Below, piece by piece: positions 7,704 to 16,251 of a stretch of DNA of 64,000 nucleotides. The DNA lies in contig NZ_CP054041.1 of the NCBI RefSeq assembly GCF_013282665.1, positions 1-64,000 of the forward strand. Reading direction: 5' to 3'. Below the pieces are notes generated by a model. That model ran no database searches. It was not told where the DNA came from and was given only the letters and a program-made list of their open reading frames with translations. Position numbers and translations under genes: made by a program. The stretch is from Listeria monocytogenes (GTDB lineage Bacteria; Bacillota; Bacilli; Lactobacillales; Listeriaceae). Position 1 is the first letter of the stretch. Every line of letters begins with the position of its first letter.

Positions 7704-9567
7704 ATTTTCCGAAGTCGTATTTGTCTGCTACGTATACATCGTACCAAATCATGAAAATAACAACTGTCCAGATTTTACGACTGTAGTCGAATTTACCAGC
7801 ACAGTGATCGTCTAGTAAGTCTAGAACATATTGTTTGTTAATTAAATGATCGGTTGGTGATTCTTTAATGATATTTTTAACCCAAGCGTTCATTTCGTCT
7901 TTTAGCCAGTGACGAATTGGTACTGGGAATCCTAGTTTACGTCGATTAAGTACGTGTTCTGGTACAAATGTTGCTGCCGCTTTACGTAAGATATATTTCG
8001 TAGTTCCGTTAGTTGTTTTCATTGTATCTGGAATATTTCTTGCCACATTGTACACTTCTTTATCAAGGAAAGGTACACGGACTTCTAGTGAATTAGCCAT
8101 TGTCATGCGATCAGCTTTTAAGAGAATATCTCCGCGAAGCCACGTATGAATATCAATATACTGCATTCTTTCTACAGGATGATAATTCGTTGTTTCCGCA
8201 TAAAATGGATCTGTAATGTTCGTATAATCATGTCCAGCTTGGTATTTTGGAAGTAAAATTTGTTTTTCTTTTTCCGTGAACATTTTCGCATTTCCAATAT
8301 AACGTTTTTCCATTGGAGTAGTTCCACGTTCTAAGAAACTTTTACCACGCATTCCTTCTGGCATAATACGCGCCACACTATTTAACATGGATTTAAATAC
8401 GCCTGGCATTTTGTTAAACATTGCAAGGGAATTTGGTTCGTTATAAATGTTATAACCGCCAAATAGTTCATCTGCGCCCTCACCTGATAATGCAACTGTT
8501 ACTTGTTTGCGTGCTTCTCTTGATAGGAAATAAAGCGGAATAGCAGCCGGATCAGCTAGTGGATCATCCATATGCCAAACAATTTTTGGTAGTTCTTTCA
8601 TATATTCTTCCGGCGAAATAACATAACTAATGTTTTCTACGCCAAGTTTGTCTGCTGTTTCTTTTGCAACATCGATTTCACTGAATCCATCGCGTTCAAA
8701 ACCAACAGAGAATGTTTTGATTGCTGGGTGGTATTCTTTGGCGATCGCAGCAATAATCGATGAATCAATACCACCAGATAGGAATGAACCAACTGGTACA
8801 TCGGAACGCATATGCATTTTAACAGAATCGTACATCACGTCACGCACTTCTTTAATCCATGCGTCTTCTGATTTAGTTACTGGTGCAAAAGATGCTTTCC
8901 AATAAGTAGTAATTTCCATTGGTTGACCAATTTTCTTCGTGAACTGATGTCCTGGTTCTAAACGTTTTACATTTTTAGTTAAGGAATCTGGTTCTGGAAC
9001 GAATTGATAAGTCATATAGTTTTGTAATGAAACTTCATCTAATTCTTTTTCTTTTAATGCATGTAAAATGGATTTCTTTTCAGAACCCATGAACAGTTTG
9101 CCGTCTTCTTCTGCATAGAAAAATGGTTTAATGCCGAATGGGTCGCGTGCGCCGTAAACAAGTTCTTCTTGTTTATCCCAAATGACAAAACCAAACATCC
9201 CACGAAGACGTTCTGCTGTTTTTTCTTTGTATTTCGCATATGTAGCGATAATTACTTCGGTATCACTTTCGGTTTCAAATGTCATTCCTTCAGCAACTAA
9301 TTGCTCGCGGAGTTCCACATAGTTATAAACTTCTCCATTAAAAATAATCCAGTAACGTTCATTTTCATACGTTAAGGGTTGATGACCGTTTTCTACATCA
9401 ATAATACTTAAACGGCGGAAACCAAACTGCACGTGATCATCTGTGAAGTACCCTTCATCATCTGGCCCACGGTGCGTAATCATACTATTCATTTGTCTAA
9501 AGGTTTCTTTATCAGCGCCAGTAATTTCTGTAATGCGGTCATGTACGCATCCTACAAATCCACACAT
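7702..9567 (-). CDS. asnB: Glutamine-hydrolysing asparagine synthetase
   Basis: AsnB (621 aa) converts aspartate, glutamine and ATP to asparagine. The N-terminal class II glutaminase domain starts MCGFVGC, with Cys2 as the nucleophile after Met removal. The synthetase domain carries the pyrophosphate loop SGGIDSS (about residue 265) and a GEGADELFGGY block. The ATG is preceded by AGAGGAG. It stands alone between two terminators. Firmicutes often have several AsnB paralogues, some of which amidate peptidoglycan precursors, so asparagine may not be the only product in vivo. Confidence 0.93.
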   Translation of the reverse strand: MCGFVGCVHDRITEITGADKETFRQMNSMITHRGPDDEGYFTDDHVQFGFRRLSIIDVENGHQPLTYENERYWIIFNGEVYNYVELREQLVAEGMTFETESDTEVIIATYAKYKEKTAERLRGMFGFVIWDKQEELVYGARDPFGIKPFFYAEEDGKLFMGSEKKSILHALKEKELDEVSLQNYMTYQFVPEPDSLTKNVKRLEPGHQFTKKIGQPMEITTYWKASFAPVTKSEDAWIKEVRDVMYDSVKMHMRSDVPVGSFLSGGIDSSIIAAIAKEYHPAIKTFSVGFERDGFSEIDVAKETADKLGVENISYVISPEEYMKELPKIVWHMDDPLADPAAIPLYFLSREARKQVTVALSGEGADELFGGYNIYNEPNSLAMFNKMPGVFKSMLNSVARIMPEGMRGKSFLERGTTPMEKRYIGNAKMFTEKEKQILLPKYQAGHDYTNITDPFYAETTNYHPVERMQYIDIHTWLRGDILLKADRMTMANSLEVRVPFLDKEVYNVARNIPDTMKTTNGTTKYILRKAAATFVPEHVLNRRKLGFPVPIRHWLKDEMNAWVKNIIKESPTDHLINKQYVLDLLDDHCAGKFDYSRKIWTVVIFMIWYDVYVADKYDFGK

Positions 9568-9663
9568 GGTAACATTTCTCCTCTATATAGATAATCATTT
9601 TATCTTTTTTTCACAACGTCTATCATATCATAACTAGACTTTCTTTGCACTGTTTAGGAAAGA

Positions 9664-9700
9664 AAAAAACCGAACATTTCTGAGATGAAATGCTCGGTTA
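9664..9700 (-). terminator. metK terminator
   Basis: TAACCGAGCATTTCA pairs with TGAAATGTTCGGTTT-like sequence and is followed by a T-run on the minus strand, just after the metK stop codon. Confidence 0.85.
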
Positions 9701-9703
9701 GAC

Positions 9704-10903
9704 TTATTTTACGATTAATTTTTTTAACGCTTCTGCTTTATCAGTTCTTTCCCAAGGCAAATCAAGATCGCTACGGCCAAAATGACCAAATGCAGCTGTT
9801 TGACGATAAATTGGGCGGCGTAAGTCTAGCATATGGATAATGCCAGCTGGGCGTAAATCAAATAATGCATTTACACCGTCGATTAATTCTTGTTCGGAAT
9901 AATCACTTGTCCCGTACGTGTCGATAGAGATAGAAACTGGACGAGCAACGCCAATTGCATAAGCAACTTGGACTTCTACTTTTTTAGCAAGTCCTGCAGC
10001 AACGATATTTTTGGCAACATATCTTGCAGCATAAGCGCCAGAACGGTCTACTTTGGTCGGATCTTTTCCAGAGAAAGCTCCCCCACCATGACGTGCATAA
10101 CCGCCGTACGTATCCACGATAATTTTACGACCCGTTAAGCCCGCATCACCAAGTGGCCCACCAATAACAAAACGGCCAGTCGGATTAATGAAGTATTTTG
10201 TATCCTCATCTAAGAAAGACGCATCAATTACTTCTGGGAAAAGATACGTGTGCAAGTCTTTCGCGATTTGCTCTTGTGTAATGTCAGGATGATGTTGTGT
10301 GGAAACAACAATGGTATCGATCCGAACAGGTTGATTAAACTCATCATATTCTACTGTTACTTGGGTTTTCGCATCGGGACGCAAGTAATCTAATTTATTT
10401 GTCTTACGTAATTCTGTTAATTTACGTGCCAAACCATGTGCTAAAAAGATTGGAAGTGGCATTAATTCTTCTGTTTCATCTGTTGCAAAACCGAACATTA
10501 ACCCTTGATCTCCCGCTCCGATTGCTTCAATAGCCGCATCGATTTCCTTACCACTTCTTGATTCTAGTGCTTCGTCGACTCCTTGCGCAATATCTGGGGA
10601 CTGTTCATCAATCGCCGTTAAAACAGCACATGTTTCTGCATCAAAACCATATTTTGCTCGCGTATAACCAATTTCTTTAATGGTATCGCGCACGATTTTA
10701 GGGATATCTACATAAACAGATGTCGTAATCTCTCCCGCTACTAATACTAAACCAGTTGTCACGGTAGTTTCACAAGCTACACGTGCATCCGGATCCTTTG
10801 AAATGATTGCATCTAAAATTGCATCAGAGATTTGATCTGCAATTTTATCTGGATGTCCATCAGAAACCGATTCTGATGTAAATAGATGACGGTTTTTAGC
10901 CAA
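9704..10903 (-). CDS. metK: S-adenosylmethionine synthetase
   Basis: MetK (399 aa) makes S-adenosylmethionine from methionine and ATP. The signatures [13 protein letters not shown] (about residue 16), [12 protein letters not shown] (about residue 122) and [16 protein letters not shown] (about residue 275) are all intact, and the length is normal. The start is TTG at 10903, with GAAGGAGG about nine bases upstream. It is monocistronic, between its own terminator and a SAM-I riboswitch leader. The product SAM should therefore shut off its own synthesis by premature termination. Confidence 0.97.
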   Translation of the reverse strand: MAKNRHLFTSESVSDGHPDKIADQISDAILDAIISKDPDARVACETTVTTGLVLVAGEITTSVYVDIPKIVRDTIKEIGYTRAKYGFDAETCAVLTAIDEQSPDIAQGVDEALESRSGKEIDAAIEAIGAGDQGLMFGFATDETEELMPLPIFLAHGLARKLTELRKTNKLDYLRPDAKTQVTVEYDEFNQPVRIDTIVVSTQHHPDITQEQIAKDLHTYLFPEVIDASFLDEDTKYFINPTGRFVIGGPLGDAGLTGRKIIVDTYGGYARHGGGAFSGKDPTKVDRSGAYAARYVAKNIVAAGLAKKVEVQVAYAIGVARPVSISIDTYGTSDYSEQELIDGVNALFDLRPAGIIHMLDLRRPIYRQTAAFGHFGRSDLDLPWERTDKAEALKKLIVK

Positions 10904-10944
10904 TTTTATTTTCCTCCTTCAGTTCTCTCCAAATACGTCTCATA

Positions 10945-11123
10945 TAAAAAGCCTCTCTCTATTTTGCACGAAACGCGCACGAATAGAGAAAGGCTATAAT
11001 TATACCTTTGCTCTCATCGTTCAGAAGATAATACTCCTGCAACAGATTAGCACCTTTCACTTATATGTGTAGGTTGCTGGGCTTCAAAGGGTCAGTCCCT
11101 CTACCGCTCTGGATAAGAGATAA
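10945..11123 (-). promoter_or_regulatory. SAM-I riboswitch (S-box) controlling metK
   Basis: On the minus strand the leader contains the canonical S-box series: UCUUAUCCAGAG, then GGUAGAGGGACUGACCC, GAAGCCCAGCAACC and AAGGUGCUAA. It ends in a terminator stem (AGCCTTTCTCTATT paired with AATAGAGAGAGGCT) followed by a T-run (10947-10996). SAM binding favours the terminator. Confidence 0.96.
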
Positions 11124-11250
11124 ATTTTAATTCTAAGATAGAATAACATAAACTGGGGCCAGATGCAATAATAATTCGATTTTGTGTTATGATAAAACAG
11201 TCATCTATCCGCTAAAAACAGTTGAAAATTAGCGTTCATTATTTTTTCAC

Positions 11251-11279
11251 TTATCATTATTTGTAACCTGTGGTATGAT
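11251..11279 (+). promoter_or_regulatory. Promoter of the small membrane protein gene
   Basis: TTATCA (11251-11256), 17 bases, then TGG-TATGAT (an extended -10, 11274-11279). It lies 46 bases before the next start codon. Confidence 0.6.
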
Positions 11280-11325
11280 AGATGGATAAAAAAGATGTTT
11301 TACTTAACTAAAGGAGATTGTATTT

Positions 11326-11628
11326 ATGAGTTTAATTCCGCTATCCTTGATTATTTTTCTTGGTTTTCTAGCAGTTGTTTGTTTATTTGATTTTGTTTTT
11401 CGTTTATATTGGTTTAAATATTTCTTAGCAACAATGGGATTGATTGCGAGTGGCGTGGTATTTTTCATCAGCTTTTATGGTGGTGGGATGTCCCAAACCG
11501 AAATAGCGATTGCCATTTTTATCGGTGCATTTGGTGAATATGTTGTATCCCTTATCATTAGCTTAGTTCGATTTATTTCCAGAAAATCAAAGAAACCTAA
11601 ACAAAAGAAAAAAGCGAAAACAGCCTAA
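11326..11628 (+). CDS. Small membrane protein, function unknown
   Basis: A 100-residue protein with three predicted hydrophobic segments (about residues 4-26, 33-51 and 60-82) and a strongly basic C-terminal tail of Lys and Arg (from about residue 85), probably cytoplasmic. The start ATG has AAAGGAG. It matches the position of lmo1665 in L. monocytogenes. No family function is recognised. It has its own promoter and a strong terminator. In L. monocytogenes the adhesin gene lapB follows at this point; here the next gene is the convergent hydroxyacid dehydrogenase. Confidence 0.8.
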   Translation: MSLIPLSLIIFLGFLAVVCLFDFVFRLYWFKYFLATMGLIASGVVFFISFYGGGMSQTEIAIAIFIGAFGEYVVSLIISLVRFISRKSKKPKQKKKAKTA

Positions 11629-11670
11629 AAAATGAGCTGCATGGAGTCTTCCATACAGCTCATTTTTTTA
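11628..11670. terminator. Bidirectional terminator
   Basis: AAAATGAGCTG(C)ATGGA pairs with TCCATACAGCTCATTTT, followed by a T-run. It serves the small membrane protein gene and the convergent dehydrogenase gene. Confidence 0.85.
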
Positions 11671-12579
11671 TTTGATTAAGTCAAAGGCTTGTTGAATAAT
11701 TCTAGCCGAATTCGTAAATTTTATTTGTTCTTCTGTACTTAATTTTGGCTCTAAAACATTGATAACCCCTGATGCACCAATTAAAGCTGGCTGCCCAATG
11801 TAAGTATTCGCTTGATCAGAAAATACAGCTAATGGAAAAGCTTGTTTAGCATCTGTTAAAATTGCATCGATAATTCCCGCTGCGGCTGTGGCTATCCCAA
11901 AACTCGTCCAGCCTTTGCCCATTAAAATATTCCAACCACCACCACGAACTGCATCTTTTAATGCTGGTAAATCAAGTGGTGTTGTTGTTTTATAATCCGT
12001 GATGCTTACCCCGCCAATTTTCACCGTAGACCAAGCAACGAATTGTGATTCGCCATGCTCGCCAAGAACGTACCCTTCCACGCTCTTTGGATTAATATGT
12101 AATGCTTCTCCTACTACTCGTCTCATCCTTGCTGTATCAAGGGATGTTCCCGTACCGAATACACGTGAATGATCAAAACCAGATAATTTCTGAATAAGCA
12201 TCGTGATCACATCACATGGATTCGTAATATTCACAAAAATCCCTTTAAACCCCGATGCGATAATTTTCGGTACAACCTCAGCTACTGATCGACTTGTTTC
12301 AACGAGTTCTTCCATACGGTCCTCGCGCAGTAACGTTTCTGGGCCAACTGCCATAACAATGATATCCGCATCACCTAGTGCGTTCCAGTCGTTCGAAGTT
12401 ATTGTGGTATACGAATTCGTCATCGAAGCCATATCGCGTAGTTCTAATGCTTCACTTTCTGCTTTGGTTTCGATTTTATCTATTAACACAATTTCATCAC
12501 AAATTCCCTGAGTTACAAGGGAAAAAGCCACGTCGCTCCCAACATGACCAGTACCAATTATTCCAACCTTCCGTTTCAA
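11668..12579 (-). CDS. L-2-hydroxyacid dehydrogenase (lactate / hydroxyisocaproate type)
   Basis: A 303-residue NAD-dependent LDH/MDH-superfamily enzyme that interconverts 2-oxoacids and L-2-hydroxyacids. Seen: Rossmann motif GIIGTGHVGSDVA (about residues 6-18), NITNPCDV, the LDTARMRR aspartate segment, and the catalytic His in LGEHGESQFVAWS. The active-site loop reads EDRMEEL rather than the KPGETR of standard LDH. The SQFVAWST block and the later GKGWTSFG are closer to L-2-hydroxyisocaproate dehydrogenases, so the substrate may be a bulkier 2-oxoacid than pyruvate. The start is TTG with GGAGGGG upstream. The DUF2584 gene lies 16 bp upstream. Confidence 0.88.
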   Translation of the reverse strand: MKRKVGIIGTGHVGSDVAFSLVTQGICDEIVLIDKIETKAESEALELRDMASMTNSYTTITSNDWNALGDADIIVMAVGPETLLREDRMEELVETSRSVAEVVPKIIASGFKGIFVNITNPCDVITMLIQKLSGFDHSRVFGTGTSLDTARMRRVVGEALHINPKSVEGYVLGEHGESQFVAWSTVKIGGVSITDYKTTTPLDLPALKDAVRGGGWNILMGKGWTSFGIATAAAGIIDAILTDAKQAFPLAVFSDQANTYIGQPALIGASGVINVLEPKLSTEEQIKFTNSARIIQQAFDLIK

Positions 12580-12595
12580 AAAATCCCCTCCACAA

Positions 12596-12838
12596 TTAAT
12601 TACTTGAATTTAATGCGATTAGTTCATATTTAATGATGGTTTTATTATTTTCCCACACAAGTTTACGAGGGATTGCTTCTCCAAGCGTTTCGCCCTCTTT
12701 TGTTTTACGTACTGCGATTGGCACATCAATCGGATAAATACGATAACCTAATTTTTCCAGTTCAAAGAAATTATCAGAAATGCGCTTTTCTTTTCCTTTT
12801 GTTACAATCATTGTGTTTACCTCTAGTGGCATACCCAA
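12596..12838 (-). CDS. DUF2584 family protein
   Basis: An 80-residue cytoplasmic protein recognised as DUF2584, a Bacillales family of unknown function (MPLEVNTMIVTKGKEKR, then GYRIYPIDVPIAVRKT). No catalytic motif is evident. Three in-frame starts compete: GTG 12847, TTG 12838 and ATG 12832. The GTG overlaps the GGAGGTG ribosome site, so TTG at 12838 (seven-base spacing) is preferred. It lies 16 bp upstream of the dehydrogenase gene and is probably cotranscribed with it; a Nudix gene lies about 50 bp further upstream. Confidence 0.82.
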   Translation of the reverse strand: MGMPLEVNTMIVTKGKEKRISDNFFELEKLGYRIYPIDVPIAVRKTKEGETLGEAIPRKLVWENNKTIIKYELIALNSSN

Positions 12839-12888
12839 TTTTCCCACCTCCAGTTTCTTTAATCATAGCAGAGATTGCCCCTATTTGA

Positions 12889-13362
12889 CTAGTTTTTATC
12901 ATTTAAGATTCGCTCGGCTTGTTGCACAATTCGGACCATTCCAGCATCTCGCATAAAAAAGCTAAAAGCTGGTTGTAAAATAAATTGGTTTAACTCACCT
13001 TGGATGATGACAGGACCTTTTGTCTCATGGTAATCAGCTAGTGATTTGATGGAATTAACCTGCGTCACATAAACTCGTTTAGTAAACGTTCGTTCTTCTG
13101 ATTCGACTAAATAATCAGCTACAAAATGGAGCTCACCACTAATTGCGCCAGTTTCTTCCATCAACTCCCGTTTCGCTGCCTCTATATTTGTTTCTCCAGG
13201 TTCGCCTTTTCCCCCTGGAAATTCCAGTCCGCGGATTTTATGTTCCGTAAAAAGCCAACCCTCCTCTGTTTTAGGTATAACGAGCACATCGTCCGGATTA
13301 TTTTCCTGCGCTTCAAAATAGACGGTTACTTTGTTTCCAAGTGTATCTTTATAAATAAACAA
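12889..13362 (-). CDS. Nudix hydrolase, YtkD-like
   Basis: A 157-residue Nudix hydrolase. The complete box G-x5-E-x7-RELMEETGA occurs at about residues 51-73 (GGKGEPGE...RELMEETGA). B. subtilis YtkD, the closest relative I recognise, hydrolyses purine (deoxy)nucleoside triphosphates, including oxidised 8-oxo-dGTP, giving a sanitation role. Substrate assignment here is by family only. The start is TTG with AAAGGAAG about seven bases upstream. It is the first gene of a minus-strand run leading to the DUF2584 and dehydrogenase genes. Confidence 0.85.
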   Translation of the reverse strand: MFIYKDTLGNKVTVYFEAQENNPDDVLVIPKTEEGWLFTEHKIRGLEFPGGKGEPGETNIEAAKRELMEETGAISGELHFVADYLVESEERTFTKRVYVTQVNSIKSLADYHETKGPVIIQGELNQFILQPAFSFFMRDAGMVRIVQQAERILNDKN

Positions 13363-13435
13363 AAACTCACTTCCTTTTCTTTTTTCAAAAATGTGGTAAG
13401 CTGTAATTAAGCTGAAAATTAGAGGATGAATATCA

Positions 13436-13702
13436 ATGAAAAAAATTCTTATCGGAGGAATCCGACTTTATCAAAAATATATTTCGCGTTTCACTCCGGC
13501 TACTTGTCGTTTTTATCCAACTTGTTCTGCCTATGGAATCGAAGCGATACAGACACATGGAGCCTTAAAAGGTAGTTACCTCGCCATTAGGCGTATTTCT
13601 AAATGCCACCCGTTTCATAAAGGTGGGTTAGATTTTGTGCCACCTAAAAAAGAGAAGAATGCTGATTCCGAGCATTCCTGTAAAGCTCACCACCACCATT
13701 AA
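13436..13702 (+). CDS. yidD: Membrane protein insertion efficiency factor YidD
   Basis: An 88-residue YidD protein that assists insertion of inner-membrane proteins with YidC. The family core is clear: IRLYQKYIS at the start, [15 protein letters not shown] with the paired cysteines, then KCHPFHKGG. The C-terminal tail ends in KAHHHH, a short natural His run that may bind metal. This is a notable coincidence because the next gene encodes a zinc-binding lipoprotein. The ATG has AGAGGA upstream. A hairpin terminator follows. Confidence 0.95.
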   Translation: MKKILIGGIRLYQKYISRFTPATCRFYPTCSAYGIEAIQTHGALKGSYLAIRRISKCHPFHKGGLDFVPPKKEKNADSEHSCKAHHHH

Positions 13703-13711
13703 TCATATCAT

Positions 13712-13739
13712 GAATCGGTTTTTGCCGGTTCATTTTTTT
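13712..13739 (+). terminator. yidD terminator
   Basis: GAATCGG pairs with CCGGTTC around a T-rich loop and is followed by ATTTTTTT. The seven-pair stem contains one G-U pair. Confidence 0.65.
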
Positions 13740-13740
13740 C

Positions 13741-13804
13741 TTGCTTTTTAAGATAGAATAAGGTATTATCAAATTCGGACTATAAATCGTAATTGCTACG
13801 ATTA
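13741..13804 (+). promoter_or_regulatory. Promoter and Zur box of the zinc lipoprotein gene
   Basis: TTGCTT (13741-13746), 17 bases, TATTAT (13764-13769). Just downstream at 13784-13804 is AAATCGTAAT...TACGATTA, a close match to the B. subtilis Zur operator (AAATCGTAATnATTACGATTT). Zinc-loaded Zur would block transcription at or just after the start site. A second promoter-like pair, TTCGGA-17-TACGAT, overlaps the box directly. Confidence 0.85.
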
Positions 13805-13851
13805 GTATATTATTTAAACAAGAATTATTTCGATTTAGAGGAGTGAATAGT

Positions 13852-14805
13852 TTGAAAAAAAGATATCTTATTGTTTTAACTGCACTATTTTCGACATTAC
13901 TCATACTTACTGGCTGTTCAGATGAGAGCGATACAAAAGCGACAAAGAGTAATCAATTAACTGTTTATACAACTGTTTACCCATTGCAGTATTTAACAGA
14001 ACAAATCGGTGGCGAATATGTAGATGTTCATAGCATTTACCCACCAGGTTCTGATGCCCACAGCTTCGAACCAACTCAAAAAGACATGATGAAAATGGCC
14101 GATAGCGATTTATTCTTCTACATCGGACTCGGTATGGAGGGATTCGTAGATAAGGCGGAAAAAACACTCGCGAATGAACATGTCTCGTTCGTCCCTACCG
14201 CTGAAAAATTAGACTTGCCAAAAGATCCAGATGCTGCAGAAGAACATGACCACGAAAGCGAAGAAGAACACGAACACGGCGACATTAACCCGCACGTATG
14301 GCTAAACCCTGTATACATGGAACAAATGGCAACAGTTGTAAAAGATAAATTAATCAAAGAAATGCCCGATCAAAAAGAAACGTTCGAAAAAAATTACCAA
14401 GCTGTCGAAGAAAAATTGAAAAAGCTAGATCAAGATTTCCGCACAGTTACAAAGGAAGCAAAACAAAAAGACTTCGTGACAGCACATGCTGCCTATAGCT
14501 ACTGGGAAACTGAATATGGCCTGCACCAAATCCCTATTGCCGGCGTATCAACAAGTGATGAACCTTCACAGAAAAAGCTGAAATCTATTGTTGAAAAAAT
14601 CGAAGCAGAGAAAATCCCATATATTATGTTAGAACAAAACACTAACTCGAAAATAGCAAATGTTATTCAACAAGAAACAAATACAAAAACACGGACACTC
14701 CACAACTTAGAAACACTTACGCAAAAAGACATAGATCAAAAGCGTGATTATCTTTCTATAATGAACGATAATTTAAAAGCGTTAAAAGAAGCTCTTCATT
14801 ATTAA
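13852..14805 (+). CDS. Zinc ABC transporter substrate-binding lipoprotein
   Basis: A 317-residue cluster A-I (TroA/ZnuA) solute-binding protein anchored outside the membrane. The signal peptide ends in the lipobox LTGC, with Cys22 lipidated. An acidic His-rich loop (EEHDHESEEEHEHGD, about residue 135) precedes NPHVWL. Further His residues lie in TAHAAY. This loop is typical of zinc rather than manganese binders. The TTG at 13852 with AGAGGAG eight bases before it is preferred over the GTG at 13843, which abuts the ribosome site. No permease or ATPase gene is adjacent, so it must share a transporter encoded elsewhere. The Zur box upstream supports zinc. Confidence 0.93.
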   Translation: MKKRYLIVLTALFSTLLILTGCSDESDTKATKSNQLTVYTTVYPLQYLTEQIGGEYVDVHSIYPPGSDAHSFEPTQKDMMKMADSDLFFYIGLGMEGFVDKAEKTLANEHVSFVPTAEKLDLPKDPDAAEEHDHESEEEHEHGDINPHVWLNPVYMEQMATVVKDKLIKEMPDQKETFEKNYQAVEEKLKKLDQDFRTVTKEAKQKDFVTAHAAYSYWETEYGLHQIPIAGVSTSDEPSQKKLKSIVEKIEAEKIPYIMLEQNTNSKIANVIQQETNTKTRTLHNLETLTQKDIDQKRDYLSIMNDNLKALKEALHY

Positions 14806-14849
14806 AAAAGAAAGGCGCTCTATTTTTTACTTAGAGTGCCTTTCTTTTA
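14804..14849. terminator. Bidirectional terminator between the zinc lipoprotein gene and menE
   Basis: AAAGAAAGGCGCTCTA pairs with TAGAGTGCCTTTCTTT, with A/T tracts on both sides. The right arm lies inside the 3' end of menE. Confidence 0.85.
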
Positions 14850-16236
14850 ATTTATTGCGTTGAATTTTACCAGATGCTGTTTTAGGTAGATTTTCGACAA
14901 TCGTTATTTGTTTAGGAATTTTATAACTAGCTAAGTTAGTTTGGCAGATACAGCGTAATTCATCCTCATCAAATGTTTCTTCCACAACGATAAAAGCGAC
15001 GGGAACACTTCCCCATTTATCGTCAGTTTTACCGACAACGGCGACTTCTTTCACGCCCTCATACTCGGCAATGACATGTTCTATTTCAGTGGGATAAATG
15101 TTCTCTCCTCCCGAAATAATCAAATCAGAACGACGCTCTAACACAAATAAAAAGCCTTCTTCATCCAAATAGCCAATATCGCCTGTTTTGAACCAACCAT
15201 CTACAAACGAAGCTTCCGTCGCTTTTTTATTGTGTAAATAGCCAGGTGTAATAGATGGTCCCTTTAGCAATATTTCTCCGTCATCCGCAATTTTCACTTC
15301 TGCTGGAAATAACGCTTTACCAGAAGAACCAATTTTATTTAAGGCATCTTTTGGTGGTAAAGTAACGATTTGCGAAGCTGTTTCTGTCATCCCGAATGAC
15401 TGCACTAAGGGAATATCACGCTGTTTGCAAATTTCCAAAACGTTTTTACTAGCAGGACCGCCGCCCAGTAAAACAGTTCGTACATTCGGATGATAACTAC
15501 CACCTTGTATTTTCAACAAGCGTTCCAGCATAGAAGTCACGACCGAAATCGTAGAAATTTTACCACTTTCAAGCAATTGCGTAATTTTTTCTTCATCGAA
15601 ATGCTCTTCCAAATAGACAGGAATTCCGTAAATCACGGAACGCATCATAATGGATAAACCGCTAATATGAAAAATCGGTACAGCACACAGCCAGCTATCT
15701 TTCTCTGTTAAACCTAAATTTAGCACCGAAGCAACAGCACTCCACCAATGATTTGCATACGTTTGCACAACACCCTTTGGTTTCCCTGTTGTTCCTGATG
15801 TATACATAATGGAAGCCGCTTGAGATAAGTCCCATGTTTCTAACAACGCTGGCACTTCATAATTCGTTTCCGCTAAAGTAGCATAACTAATCCCATTAGC
15901 TACCTTATCTACAAACGAATCTGCTACAATCACATGTTTTACCTCAGCGTTCGCGAGTTGAAACGCTATCTCTTTTTTTGTCAAACGATTATTCAGAAAT
16001 AAAGTGACCGCACCAAGTTGTTGCAGCGCATGAATAAGCAAAAACGTCATTCGATCATTCTTTCCAAGCAAAGCAATCATCTCATCTTTTCTAATGCCTA
16101 ACGCGAATAATTTACCTGCAATTTGCTCTACTGCCTCACTTATTTCTTCAAATGTTTCTTCTTTTCCTTCAAAAACGAGCGCGGTCTCTTTAGGAGAAAG
16201 CCGCACTCGTTTTTGAAGCCAGTTTGTCATGTCCAT
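14827..16236 (-). CDS. menE: o-Succinylbenzoate-CoA ligase
   Basis: MenE (469 aa) activates o-succinylbenzoate to its CoA thioester in menaquinone synthesis. It is an ANL-family adenylating enzyme with the P-loop MYTSGTTGKPKG (about residues 145-156), the GMTETAS motif (about residue 277), the FKTGDIGYLDEEG hinge region, and the C-terminal lysine segment KTASGKIQRNKL. The length is normal. The start ATG has AAGGTG upstream. It is the last gene of the men cluster, 15 bp after menB. Confidence 0.95.
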   Translation of the reverse strand: MDMTNWLQKRVRLSPKETALVFEGKEETFEEISEAVEQIAGKLFALGIRKDEMIALLGKNDRMTFLLIHALQQLGAVTLFLNNRLTKKEIAFQLANAEVKHVIVADSFVDKVANGISYATLAETNYEVPALLETWDLSQAASIMYTSGTTGKPKGVVQTYANHWWSAVASVLNLGLTEKDSWLCAVPIFHISGLSIMMRSVIYGIPVYLEEHFDEEKITQLLESGKISTISVVTSMLERLLKIQGGSYHPNVRTVLLGGGPASKNVLEICKQRDIPLVQSFGMTETASQIVTLPPKDALNKIGSSGKALFPAEVKIADDGEILLKGPSITPGYLHNKKATEASFVDGWFKTGDIGYLDEEGFLFVLERRSDLIISGGENIYPTEIEHVIAEYEGVKEVAVVGKTDDKWGSVPVAFIVVEETFDEDELRCICQTNLASYKIPKQITIVENLPKTASGKIQRNKLKERHSK

Positions 16237-16251
16237 TTTTACACCTTCAAA

